A DNA stretch of 18,478 nt from positions 1 to 18,478 of the forward strand of contig JADGJH010000447.1 of the NCBI GenBank assembly GCA_027596945.1, given 5' to 3'. Below the pieces are notes generated by a model. The model worked only from the letters and a program-made list of their open reading frames with translations. It made no database searches and was not told where the DNA came from. Source of the stretch: Physocladia obscura (lineage: Eukaryota > Chytridiomycota > Chytridiomycetes > Chytridiales > Chytriomycetaceae). Each line of letters starts with the position of its first letter. Position 1 is the first letter of the stretch. Of this stretch, positions 1-9,154 are shown one piece after another. Both the position numbers and the translations under genes were made by a program.

Positions 1-23
1 TTTTTTTTTTTTTTTTTTTTTTT
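1..23. repeat. T(23) homopolymer at left edge
   Basis: An uninterrupted run of 23 T lies 14 bases before the ATG of the DRS1 gene. It may be a poly(dA:dT) nucleosome-excluding promoter tract, as is common upstream of fungal genes. It could also be the pyrimidine tract of a 5' UTR intron. No splice site can be placed because the window begins here. Confidence 0.6.
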
Positions 24-37
24 ATTCGGTTTTCGAA

Positions 38-3000
38 ATGTCTCCGACACCAAACAAGAAAACTGGGGTGCCAAAAGCTGCAACAACGCCAACAGCGAAA
101 GGAAAAGCAAAAACGCCAGAAGCTCAAAGCGAAACTTCGAAGCAATACATACTCGTCGGGGAACAAGTAAAGGGTGCCAGTGCCAGAGCCTTGAGTCTGC
201 CCACGCCTACCACTTCAACTTCAAAACCAATCGACACCCCGAAAGTGAAAGCGGTGACAGCAAAGCCAAAAACCTTTGATCCTTTCGCTATTCACACTAT
301 CGAAGACAGTGAAGACGAGGCATCCACTTATAAGACAATTATATCCCAGTTCGGTATTGACAGTGACAACAACGATGAGGATAAAGATTCTGACACAAAA
401 AAAAAGAAGAGCTCAAAGAAGAGCAACAACGTGCAAACGACTTCCGCTGACCTTAATCCCGACTTCACCTTCGAGTTTTCCGGTGGTGACCTTGAATCTT
501 CCGCCGCAAATGCAAATTCTTATTGGGATTTTAAAGCTGCAAAAGCTGCCGTCCGTGGCGCCTCGAATCTTGCCGATAAAAATGGCGGTGTTGTTAAGAG
601 CGACTTTTCTATTGAGGATATAATTGAGCGCAAGAGAAAAGAAATGAAAGCATTCAAAAAGAATGGCGTGAAAAATCTTTCTGCTCCTTCTCAGAAAGAG
701 AAACAACTGGACGAAACAAACGAAAGCGAAGAAGAAATGGAAGATATGGGAGACGTGCAAATGGACAAAAATGGGAATTTTATCTTTGCTAAGTCCGAAT
801 CTGGTTCAGACAACGACGAGAATGAAACGGGTGGGGTAGAAAATGATACCGATGAAGAAAACGACGAAAGTTTTGACAATGAAGATAACGATATAGAAAG
901 TGTACTTGCAAATTGGAGTTTAGACGTTGTAGATGAAAATTCCGAGGATGAATTCAGTGGCGAAGAGGATCAGGTTACCGTCGCACCAAAAAAAAACCAA
1001 GCCGAACAAAATTCTGATGATGATAGTGATAGTGACGATGAAACTACAAAGATTCAAGACATCGTGAACGAAAAGGTAAAAAAGTAAAACTGAAAATAAA
1101 ATTAAAAAACTAATCGCCAGAAAAATCAGAGAAAAGCAGAATTTTTTGCCCCGATTCCAGAGCCAGAAAAAGCAGATGAATTTGAAGACACTGAAACTTT
1201 TACTAACTTTCGTCTCTCTCGTCCAGTTCTGAAGGCGATTGCGGACATGGGCTACAACAAGCCAACTCCGATTCAAACACGTTCTATTCCTTTGGCCCTC
1301 CAGGCTCACGATCTCTGTGTTAGTGCTCAAACTGGTTCCGGAAAGACTCTGGCTTTCCTCATTCCAATGATCGAACGTTTACTGTACCGCCCAAAAGCCA
1401 CACCAACAATACGAATTTTAATTCTTGTTCCGACACGCGAACTTGGGGTTCAATGCCATTCTGTTGCAACAAAACTGTCAAAGTATACCGACATTACATG
1501 GAGTTTGTGTGTTGGAGGTCTCTCTACCAAGACTCAAGAACTGGAACTTCGCACACGACCTGACGGCGTTATTGCAACTCCAGGACGTTTGATTGACCAT
1601 ATTCGCAATTCACAAGGCTTCTCGCTTGATGGAATTGAAATCCTTGTAATCGACGAAGCCGATAGAATTCTCGAAGATGGATTCGCAGACGAGCTTGACG
1701 AAATTATCAAATCAACACCCAGGGCTAGACAATCGATGCTGTTTTCGGCAACAATGACGGACAAAATTGAAGATTTGACTAAACTATCTTTGACAAGGCC
1801 TATCAGACTGTTTGTTAATAAAAGCACTTCACTCACTTCTCGTTTGACGCAGGAATTTGTTCGCGTAAGGGCGCATAAAGAAGAGTCCAAACCAGCAATG
1901 CTTTTGGCGCTTTGCTCGCGAACTTATCAAGAAGAAGTTGTTATTTTCTTCAGGAGTAAAGCTGCGGCTCATTATATGAAAGTGATGTTTGGGTTATGTG
2001 GTTTGAAGGCTGCCGAACTTCATGGAAATTTAACTCAACTTCAGGTAAAAGTGAATTTTTCTTCATATTTCTGGCTTAAAAAAAAAAAAAAAAGCGACTT
2101 GAATCCCTTGAATCTTTCCGCGACAGAGAGTCATCTTTTCTTCTCTGTACCGATCTTGCGTCTCGTGGTCTAGACATACCAGGCATCAAGACTGTGATAA
2201 ATTATGATATGCCAAAATCTTACAGCACGTATGTTCACCGTTGTGGGCGTACTGCGCGTGCAAATCAATCTGGCGTAGCTGTATCTTTTGTCAGTGAATC
2301 AGATCGTGCAGTTCTAAAAATGGCTATGAAGATGAGCACGGATGAGGTTCAACATCGTGTGATACCGAGTAAAGTTGTCACACGGTTCGAAAGCAAAGTT
2401 GATGAAATGAAAGAAGCTGCAAAAGAAGTGCTTATTGAGGAGCAAAGAGAAAAAGAAATTCGTGCTGTAGAGATGCAGATCAAGAAGGTTGAGAATATTC
2501 AGGAATTTGCGGAGGAGATCAAGAATAGACCGAGAAAGACGTGGTTCCAATCGGCTCAGGATAAAGAGGCCTCTAAACGTAGGTTTTTATTTTTAGCTTA
2601 ATTACTTATTTAATTATTTTTTTTTTAGAGCTGGGTAAGGACAAACACCGTAGTGACATGGGAATTTCATCAGCTGAAGTGATCAGGGTACAATAAATAG
2701 TTTTCGCTATTATTTATTTTTCGTTTTCTTACCAATCTTCGCAAAAATTAGGCACCTATTAAACGTGGAAAGTTTGACGGTCTTTCACGACACAAAAAGC
2801 GTCTCAAGATAGCTCGTGAGGATGACAAGAAAGAAATTGCTCAAATGAACATAGCTGCAAAGCTTGCGAAAAAGTCTTCAAAACCGACTCGACTTCACAC
2901 TGTTTCCGAACCTGTGAAAACTGAGACAAAATCTACCGCCATGCAAAAGAGAAAAGGTGCATTCAGCGAAGAAAAGTCTGGAGTTCGTGGGAAGAAAAAG

Positions 3001-3135
3001 AGTAATGGTGGCGCTGCTAATGCGAGTGGTGGGCAGAGTTCCAGTTTGGGTGGTGTCAAGACCGGTGGAATCAAGAAAAAGAAGATTTCGAACCACAAGT
3101 TCAAGAGTTTGGGTAAGCATAAACGAAAGAGATAA
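38..3135 (+). CDS. DRS1: DEAD-box ATP-dependent RNA helicase, Drs1/DDX27 family
   Basis: Exons: 38-1075, 1121-2044, 2095-2578, 2629-2687, 2752-3135, giving 962 aa with all phases closing. The family is a nucleolar helicase needed for 60S ribosome subunit maturation. Residues 1-346 are acidic, Ser/Lys-rich and probably disordered, as in Drs1. The helicase core follows: Q motif near 376-398 (GYNKPTPIQ), Walker A AQTGSGKT at 415-422, PTRELG, TPGRLID, DEAD at 524-527, SAT at 555-557, RGLDIP, and HRCGRTAR at 702-709. All catalytic motifs are intact. The C-terminus (after about 815) is Lys-rich and includes RGKFDGLSRHKKR, typical of the family. The start is the first ATG after the T tract. Intron 2 (2045-2094) has an odd acceptor, an A(16) run directly before AG. 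Its removal restores the conserved segment between GNLTQLQ and RLESL, so the join is well supported. The gene converges on RTT106. Confidence 0.93.
2045..2094 (+). other. DRS1 intron 2 with poly-A (not polypyrimidine) 3' splice site
   Basis: The intron starts GTAAAAG and ends CTTA(16)G, so the acceptor AG is the end of a 16-A run with no pyrimidine tract between it and the likely branch point (CTTAA). The reading frame and the helicase alignment both require the join: exon 2 ends in GNLTQLQ and exon 3 begins RLESLESF. Confidence 0.8.
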
Positions 3136-3139
3136 CGGA

Positions 3140-3145
3140 AATAAA
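3140..3145 (+). promoter_or_regulatory. Possible polyadenylation signal for DRS1
   Basis: AATAAA begins five bases after the DRS1 stop codon (3133-3135). It matches the canonical signal but sits very close to the stop, and AT-rich intergenic DNA gives such matches by chance. Confidence 0.3.
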
Positions 3146-3156
3146 GTTTTTAATAT

Positions 3157-3648
3157 TCAAAACCAAACGGCTCCTTCGATAAATTTTCGTTTTCTGTTGC
3201 CTCCTTCTGCAACTCCTTCTGCATCCTCTTCTCTTTTCTTTGGTTTAGGTTTGTTGTTATCATGAGCATCCCCACTACCTCCTACGCTCTCTTCACTACC
3301 TTCTTCACTGTCATCGCCATCTCCATCTTTACTACTATCGTCCTCAGTGCCATCAATACTTTCATTAGAAATTGAACTATTATCGGTGTCAGTCTGATGC
3401 GCTGAATCGTACTCCTCTTCCACGGGACTGTCATTTCCTTTGTCGCTAGCATTGCCCTCGTAGTCACTGTCTTCGTCATCCTCGTCTTCAATGCTGTTTT
3501 TATCATCGGTGTCAGTGGAATCAGATAAATGCTTTTGGCGAATGGTAGACTCCTTGGATACTTGATCATCCTTGTTTGCAGTATCTCGGGCATCAGAAGG
3601 ACGATCGCCTTCATCATTTTTAGTCATTTGATTTGGTAGCGAAGTTTT
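3157..3648 (-). CDS. Second acidic-tail copy downstream of RTT106 (possible 3' exon or relic)
   Basis: An open frame of 163 codons plus stop (3648 down to 3157) begins directly after a 17-A run and G on the minus strand. It is very acidic (Asp, Glu, Ser) and ends in a basic patch, NRKRKF. It is clearly related to the tail of the upstream RTT106 gene: EEEYDSAHQTD here against EEDYDSEHQTD there, ESVGGSGD against ESVGANDG, and NRKRKFIEG against FRKRKFFG. The two copies are offset by about 508 bp. No start codon lies near its beginning, so it is not an obvious independent gene. It could be an alternative terminal exon. From an upstream phase-0 donor (GTAAAA at 3760 or GTTGGG at 3745) to the acceptor A(17)G at 3649, the join keeps frame. 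Alternatively it is a decaying tandem duplicate in the 3' UTR. Its stop lies 21 bases from the convergent DRS1 stop. Confidence 0.45.
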   Translation of the reverse strand, partial: KTSLPNQMTKNDEGDRPSDARDTANKDDQVSKESTIRQKHLSDSTDTDDKNSIEDEDDEDSDYEGNASDKGNDSPVEEEYDSAHQTDTDNSSISNESIDGTEDDSSKDGDGDDSEEGSEESVGGSGDAHDNNKPKPKKREEDAEGVAEGGNRKRKFIEGAVWF

Positions 3649-3649
3649 C

Positions 3650-3666
3650 TTTTTTTTTTTTTTTTT
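3650..3666. repeat. T(17) homopolymer (A(17) on the minus strand)
   Basis: The tract separates the two copies of the acidic RTT106 tail. On the minus strand it begins within the TAA stop of the first copy and ends in AAG directly before the second copy. Confidence 0.9.
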
Positions 3667-3841
3667 AAAGTTCCAATTCGTCAACATCCTCTTCACTTTC
3701 TTCCACTTCAGCATCATTGTCGTTAATCAAAATTGATTGCCCAACCTTTTTAGATTTTACATCATTATTTCCAAAAAATTTACGCTTCCGGAAATTGCCA
3801 TCATTCGCTCCAACACTTTCATTACTGCCATCTTCGTTTTT

Positions 3842-3872
<31 letters not shown>

Positions 3873-5300
3873 CTTTCAGTAGAACTCGAATCATCATCTG
3901 TCTGATGCTCCGAATCGTAGTCTTCCTCCAATTCACTTCCATCAGCAGCTTTATCCTCAAAATCACTGTCATCTTCGTCTTCGTCATCTTCAGTAATATC
4001 AGTTGAATTTTTATCGTTATTTCCATTTGTGTTGCTATCAGTAGTAGTGCTGAATGTAACTTTGCGGTGATTAGAAGATGCGTTGGGAGCTTCATTTACA
4101 TCATTCAAAACGACACTGGTACTCAAACTATCGTCAGGGTCACCGACACGTATGCCACGACCTTTGAAATACGCGACAACAGCTTCAAGTTCACCATGGT
4201 CAATCATTTCAATCTCGAGGGAAACAGTTTTGTCAGTATTTTTGTTACTTTCGTATCGAGAGTGGATAAGAATGGAAAAAGTTCGCGACGTGATCATTGC
4301 AAACGAAATACATTGCACTTGCGAGATGGAAATTACATGGATTGGTTTTTTGAAACCAAAAATCACGGTTTCAGGAAGGAGAAATAGGTGACTGCCGTCT
4401 ATGATGTTAGCACATCGGCTTTATAGAGTGAAAAACATACCCATCTTTCATTTTGCTCAATCCATTGACCCAACAGCATGAATTGAGGCCAAGCTTTGAT
4501 GAGCCAGAACTGCTCGAAGAAAACAAAGACGTTTCAGGAAGATGAAGTTGAAATGTTGGAAAACTGGCACGAAGAAGAGCTAGGAGGGCATCGCGTTTCG
4601 GCGCAGCTTTCGGGAGATTGCATGCAACAGAGGAAAACTTTGGTGCCGCAGATATTGAAAGCGGTGCAGTAGTATCATCGAAAGAGAGAAGCAGTGGCGG
4701 AGTAAAGTTTGCCGTTATGCCAGAGTTTTTTTCGACGGATTCAACGTTCCAGTCAACAAGAATTGCATGTGCGGGCTTCTGTCGCGACGGCGTTGGAAGA
4801 ACTGCAACCGCAACAACTGATACAACCGGAATAGAAGCTGCAACGTTTCCATCAATGGAAACTTGAAACGCGTTTTTGTGGAACGCAATAGTAGCTTTTT
4901 TTCGTACTGGCGCCAAAATACTCACGTCGGAAACAGAGGCAACAAACTCATCGAGTTTAAATAAGTGTTTTTGTGATTGTGCTTGTATTTGTGATTGTGT
5001 TTGCGTTTGAGCTTTTGCTGAAACCAGCAATAATGCTGCCGTTGTTTTTGCAACCGAAGTTGAAGAAAGACAAAGCATCGCATTGATTAGCCGCGCGAGA
5101 ACATTTCGAGCATCGCCGCCGGCTGCCGCCGCTATGCGCTCAACGCCAGCGCAGAGAGCAACAAATGTATCTTTGCTTTCGGTTGTTTCGGATTGCATTT
5201 CGTTTGATTGAGCCTCATTCTGGTTCTGCGCATGCGTCAAGCGAGTCCGCCGTCCGAATTCTTGCAGCGCAATATCCAACACGTCGAGTTCAGCTTTCAT
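3665..5300 (-). CDS. RTT106: Rtt106-like histone H3-H4 chaperone
   Basis: Exons on the minus strand: 5300-4441 and 4391-3665, giving 528 aa. Rtt106 binds H3-H4 and deposits it in replication-coupled and silent chromatin through two PH-like domains. The first is visible around SILAPVRKKATIAFHK. The second is encoded across the intron: KMKDG, then HLFLLPETVIFGFKKP near residues 283-303, followed by ITSRTFSILI. The phase-2 join restores the family motif. The 49-nt intron has GTATGT, a GTGCTAAC branch point and CAG. The tail (about 370-528) is acidic, with ELEEDYD, a long Asp run and a final DELEL, as in fungal Rtt106. The start was placed at the ATG at 5300. The frame is open upstream to 5366, but only a TTG lies there and it would abut the divergent gene. 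A second tail copy lies downstream. Confidence 0.85.
3843..3871. repeat. (TCA)n trinucleotide repeat coding poly-Asp
   Basis: About ten TCA units occur on the plus strand. On the minus strand they encode the Asp run of the RTT106 acidic tail, and they are likely length-variable. Confidence 0.85.
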
Positions 5301-5365
5301 TTGTTGTTTTTCAACTCCTTTTGTCCAAACTTCTTGTAACGTCCGATTTTTGTTCCAAAATTGCA
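5301..5365. promoter_or_regulatory. Compact divergent promoter between RTT106 and the HAUS5-like gene
   Basis: Only 65 bp separate the two proposed start codons (5300 minus, 5366 plus). Both genes must take promoter and 5' UTR from this stretch or from each other's coding DNA. No clear TATA box was identified. The assignment rests on the layout and on both start choices being right. Confidence 0.35.
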
Positions 5366-5387
5366 ATGCTTAGCATCAACAACCGCG

Positions 5388-5427
<40 letters not shown>

Positions 5428-8400
5428 TAGCAACAGCAATAGCAAAAGCAAAGGCAAGATAACCAGCAATAATATAAATGCAAAGACACAAATAGCTACA
5501 CAGAAGAATACAAGTACACATCCAACTGCAAATAACGCAAAGACGGCAAATAATAAACAACCAGAACATCAGCAACAGCAGCAACAACTGGCTGAATGGG
5601 CTCTCGAAATGGGAGTCGCTTGTCCACCGCCAACTGCCCGTGGTCTTACCGACGCCCTCGAACGCCAAACTTTCTTTGCCGACAGTCTGTCAAAGTGCGT
5701 AAAACAAACGGTGTTTCTTGTTCTGTAGCAACCATTAACTTTTTAACAGAATATGTAAGCCACAATCAAGTCCAGTCTGGTCGTTTTTAACTCAGCGTGT
5801 TACTTCGGCAAGGTTGGTTCAATGTTATTCTGCAATCCACTTAACCCACTCATTCTACAGTAACGCGAACGAAATTCGTCACATTCTTACACGGTAAGAA
5901 TTATTGCGCAAACTTCAAACGTATAATTTCTCGTACATTATATAGTGCAGCATCGCATCCTTCTGGCGCATCTATCCAACCACTTGTGCAATATCGCGTC
6001 CGCAACTCCGAGAATCAGGCTGAGCGGTCGAAAAAACTAGCTCTAAGGCAATCCCTTCAGTCGAAAATTACATCGCTCAGATCGTCTATTGATCGTTCAG
6101 AATCTCGGCTCGAAACACTCTCTTCAGATGTCGTAAATTTAGGTTGCTTGATAATTGATTTTCACCAATTCTGAATATTTTTTTCACATTCCAGAATATC
6201 AACTGAACAATTTTCGTCGGATTGTGCAAGAAAAACGGCGAAAGCTCTCTATTTCGGATGAATACGAACGTGTACAAGTCTTGGAATTTATCAGCATTCT
6301 CAAAGAATACACTGCTTTAGTGCAAAGTTTACTCAACCTCAAAAAACCAGTGCCAACGAAAATTCAAGTTGCTAACGAGTCGCGCAATACTCAAAGTAAC
6401 ACAAACGCAAGTAGCATAATTACTAATTCAGTTGTTTTGGAGCTATGCGAAGGGATCGAGAAACATTATTTTCACAGTGCTAAAAGATCCTCAACAGAAA
6501 ATGCGTCTGAAAGTAAACTCACTGATAGTATCGATGATGGTGGTGATAAAAGCAGTATTGATAATGGTGGAAGTTCGACAGCCAACATTGATCTTATCAC
6601 AAAAATCCAGTCGTTAGTTGTGACAAGTGAATGCACCCAGATTTTCCAAAAACTTACAACTTTGACCAAACTTGCTTCAGAGCAGCTGTTTGAGCATGAA
6701 ATTCGGGGTGATGTTCAACGTCAAGATAATGAAGGACTCTTGCTTCCATCCACATCATCACGGAATCAGTTTGAAGATGCTGTAAATGCGCAATTACATG
6801 TAATATTAGACTGTTTACACTTTTATTTGACAGATTAACCTTTTCTTCTTTTCAGAAATCGACTCTTGCACACATTAAGCGATATCATGAGACTCAAGTC
6901 CTGAAGAAAAAGACCGATGCATTACTTATTAAAATCACACAGCATCTATACAATACTGAAGATGCTATTTCAGACCCTGATGATGCAAAAATTACATTGT
7001 AATTTTTTTATTATTTTTTTGCTTATTGTTTTGATTAATTTTATGAATACTCTTTAGAACATATATGCACGCTTTGGCAGACCAGGAGGCGTTCAAAACA
7101 GTTCAATACGCGCTAGAAGAATATCGCTCTGATATTACAGACCGTGTTGCCGCAGGTAATGCATGTAGGTTTGAGTTGAAGCAGTATGCAGATAGAATCG
7201 AGATTCTTGGAAAAGAACTGGTAATAAATTCATATTTTATTTTTAAAATCGTACTTTTTAACATGTACATACACACACACATACTTTCACATTACGCAGA
7301 CCCGTAAACACTCATTAATTGCTTCGATTATGGAAGCCAATGCTCTTTCTCGTGAAAAAATTGGAGCGGTTAAACTTCGAGTGAGCTTAAAAATTTCAAT
7401 TGCTTAACTTCAACGTTCAAACTTATTTTTTGTTTATTTACTTCATGTTTTTTTCTTTTTATGCAGAATGAAAAAGTTTCGATTACTCGAGTTTCATCAA
7501 AAAAAGATATATTGGAAATATACTTACGGTCTGGTGTTTCAAATAAGAACATATCCCGAAACGACGATGAAGACTATGATGAAAAAGATCACCTGACTGC
7601 GGAAGCTGGTAGCAATGACACCACGGGCCTATGCGGTTTTGTAAGACAGGAAGTTAAGGCATTTTCAGAAGTACGCATGTCGGATGTAGCTATACAGTTC
7701 AGTGGCAACTTTTTTTTAAAAAATCAAAAAAAAATGACTAGTATTTTCTCTGGGTAGATCACTTTTGGATGGAGGAAATGCAACTGTATTGTACCACGTT
7801 GACGAAGAGGCTGTACAGGAATTAAAGAATGTCTTGGGAATGCCAAAATATGAAGTTTGCAACTATTATTATTAACTTTTTCACTGTTATTTATTGTGAT
7901 CATTCAATTAACTGAATTTTAATGTTGCTTTGTTATTTTTTCAGGGCACATCTCAGATTCCACGGCACGTGCAAAAGTTGCAAAAAAAGGGTAAGATTAA
8001 ATCATTTTTCTTCAGTTTTATTTTTACCTTAACAAATGTAAATAGTTTCGCAACTGAAAATGCAAGAAGAGATGTCCAGCGCACTGAATGAAAGTACAAC
8101 GGAAAAATGTCAACAGATGCTTGAGCAGCAGCTAAGAAGCAATAATATACGGGAAAGTTTATCAAGCAAGAGTAACCAAAATAACGAACCAGACAAAAAT
8201 GATGGTGTGGAAAGTTTGTCCAAACTTATTGTAACTATTCAAGGTGAAGAAATTTCCTCTCATTTGTTACCATTGTTCCGTTTTGATTGTTGATGTTTTA
8301 AACATTTATTGCAGATGCATCTAAGGTGTACAAGGAGAATGTTCAAGAATTGATTGGGCATGTTGAAAACGTTGTTTTGAAAGATGCCGAGCAGGCGCGG

Positions 8401-8466
8401 GAAGTCGCGCTCAGGATATCCGTTATCAAAGATCGAGTTTTGGAACGAGCACAGAAAAAAAAATAG
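5366..8466 (+). CDS. Coiled-coil protein, probable augmin subunit 5 (HAUS5-like)
   Basis: Thirteen exons: 5366-5698, 5796-5812, 5861-5893, 5946-6142, 6195-6799, 6856-6998, 7058-7220, 7300-7380, 7467-7678, 7758-7854, 7945-7990, 8046-8243, 8315-8466, giving 758 aa. All phases close, although the exon 9/10 join is the weakest. After an Asn-Ser repeat and a Gln run comes AEWALEMGV, then a helical stretch to NEIRHIL. This resembles the N-terminus of HAUS5 (WA.EMGVP ... TVKKIRGNL) as I remember it. The rest is mostly alpha-helical coiled coil (for example the RSKKLALRQSLQSKI region and a C-terminal basic helix ending RAQKKK), about the size of HAUS5 (about 630 aa in human) plus low-complexity inserts. 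Augmin recruits gamma-tubulin to spindle microtubules to nucleate branches. The HAUS5 call is tentative, and another coiled-coil spindle or kinetochore protein is possible. The start at 5366 avoids overlap with RTT106. Confidence 0.5.
5388..5448 (+). repeat. GCAACA/GCAATA hexanucleotide repeat coding Asn-Ser
   Basis: About ten imperfect AACAGC/AATAGC units near the 5' end of the HAUS5-like gene encode alternating Asn-Ser. The unit is six bases, so length change keeps the frame. It is a coding microsatellite. Confidence 0.9.
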
Positions 8467-8586
8467 TTGACGAGGGGAAAGGCTTTTTTTTTTTTGACAA
8501 TTTATTTGAACGACAGCAACAAACAAGCATTATAATAGTGGTTTTTTATGCGTGTATGTGTTTATGTATATTATTATTCGGTTGTA

Positions 8587-9052
8587 TCAAGGAATTAGCG
8601 GCTTTTCAACAGGCCAGGCAGAGTTTGTCTTGAATGCCTCAGGAGCCTCAGCTTCGAACTGGCGGCAGACGAAAAAGTTCGAACATGGATAAAAATATTG
8701 TAGTTATAATTGCGGGAGACAGTGAGATTGAGAGAACAAGCGACATAATTGATGACGATTAGCAGAAATAAAAAAAGAGATTGAAATAAGTATTAATTTA
8801 CCCTTTGACGGTTCACATTCCCTGACAGTCTACTATCACGTTCCATCATATATCTGTCCCACTTGTCGACATTGTAGCGTTTCGGCTGGTTGGATCATGT
8901 TAGTAACGGCCTGAAAAGATGTGATATATAACCTTGCCCCAGTTTTGAAACTTTTGCCACTGCTCAACACCGACGGTCGATGCCCACCCGAGTCCAAAAA
9001 TCACAACAAGCGATGTCAAGGCTTCAACAGGAAACTGGAATCGTTGTGACAT
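8587..9052 (-). CDS. NDUFA1: NADH:ubiquinone oxidoreductase MWFE/NDUFA1-like subunit
   Basis: Exons on the minus strand: 9052-8933, 8885-8802, 8658-8587, giving 91 aa, with both introns in phase 0. NDUFA1 is a small single-span subunit of the membrane arm of mitochondrial complex I. Seen here: an N-terminal hydrophobic segment (about residues 8-28, VEALTSLVVIFGLGW), then a basic WGKPKRYNVDKWDRYMMERD followed by SRLSG. The MERD-x-RxSG core is the family signature. The C-terminal extension ending NSAWPVEKPLIP resembles fungal homologues more than the 70-aa animal form. Intron 1 is only 47 nt, with a perfect TACTAAC branch point 11 bases before its CAG. All exons are short, so the gene is easily missed. 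It lies downstream of PSMA3 on the same strand and converges with the HAUS5-like gene, 120 bp stop to stop. Confidence 0.85.
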
Positions 9053-9154
9053 CGCTGTATTTTTATCAAAAAAATGGAAAATTCAAAGACAGATGGTGCA
9101 TTGAACAAAAAAAACACAACACCCAGTCAGTCCCAGCAAAAACTTGTTTGATTC

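Noticed and set aside
2078..3666. Long A runs considered as poly(A) tails of retrocopies or retroelements
   Set aside because: The flanking genes contain introns, there are no target-site duplications or reverse transcriptase sequences, and the first run is clearly an intron end.
3655..3667. RTT106 stop explained as a homopolymer sequencing error
   Set aside because: The stop is TAA made from the T before the run and its first two A bases. Changing the run length alters the downstream frame but cannot remove the stop.
5165..5365. Upstream extension of the HAUS5-like frame to an ATG at 5165
   Set aside because: It would overlap RTT106 exon 1 on the other strand, and the added residues have no conserved features.
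5301..5366. N-terminal extension of RTT106 to 5366
   Set aside because: The only upstream start-like codon is TTG, which is improbable in a nuclear gene. The ATG at 5300 was preferred.
5388..5448. Repeat array considered as CRISPR or a tandem regulatory array
   Set aside because: The unit is a six-base coding microsatellite without spacers, inside a eukaryotic exon.
5746..5755. Five-base micro-exon between CAG and GTAAGC in the HAUS5-like gene
   Set aside because: Including it breaks the frame into the following exons.
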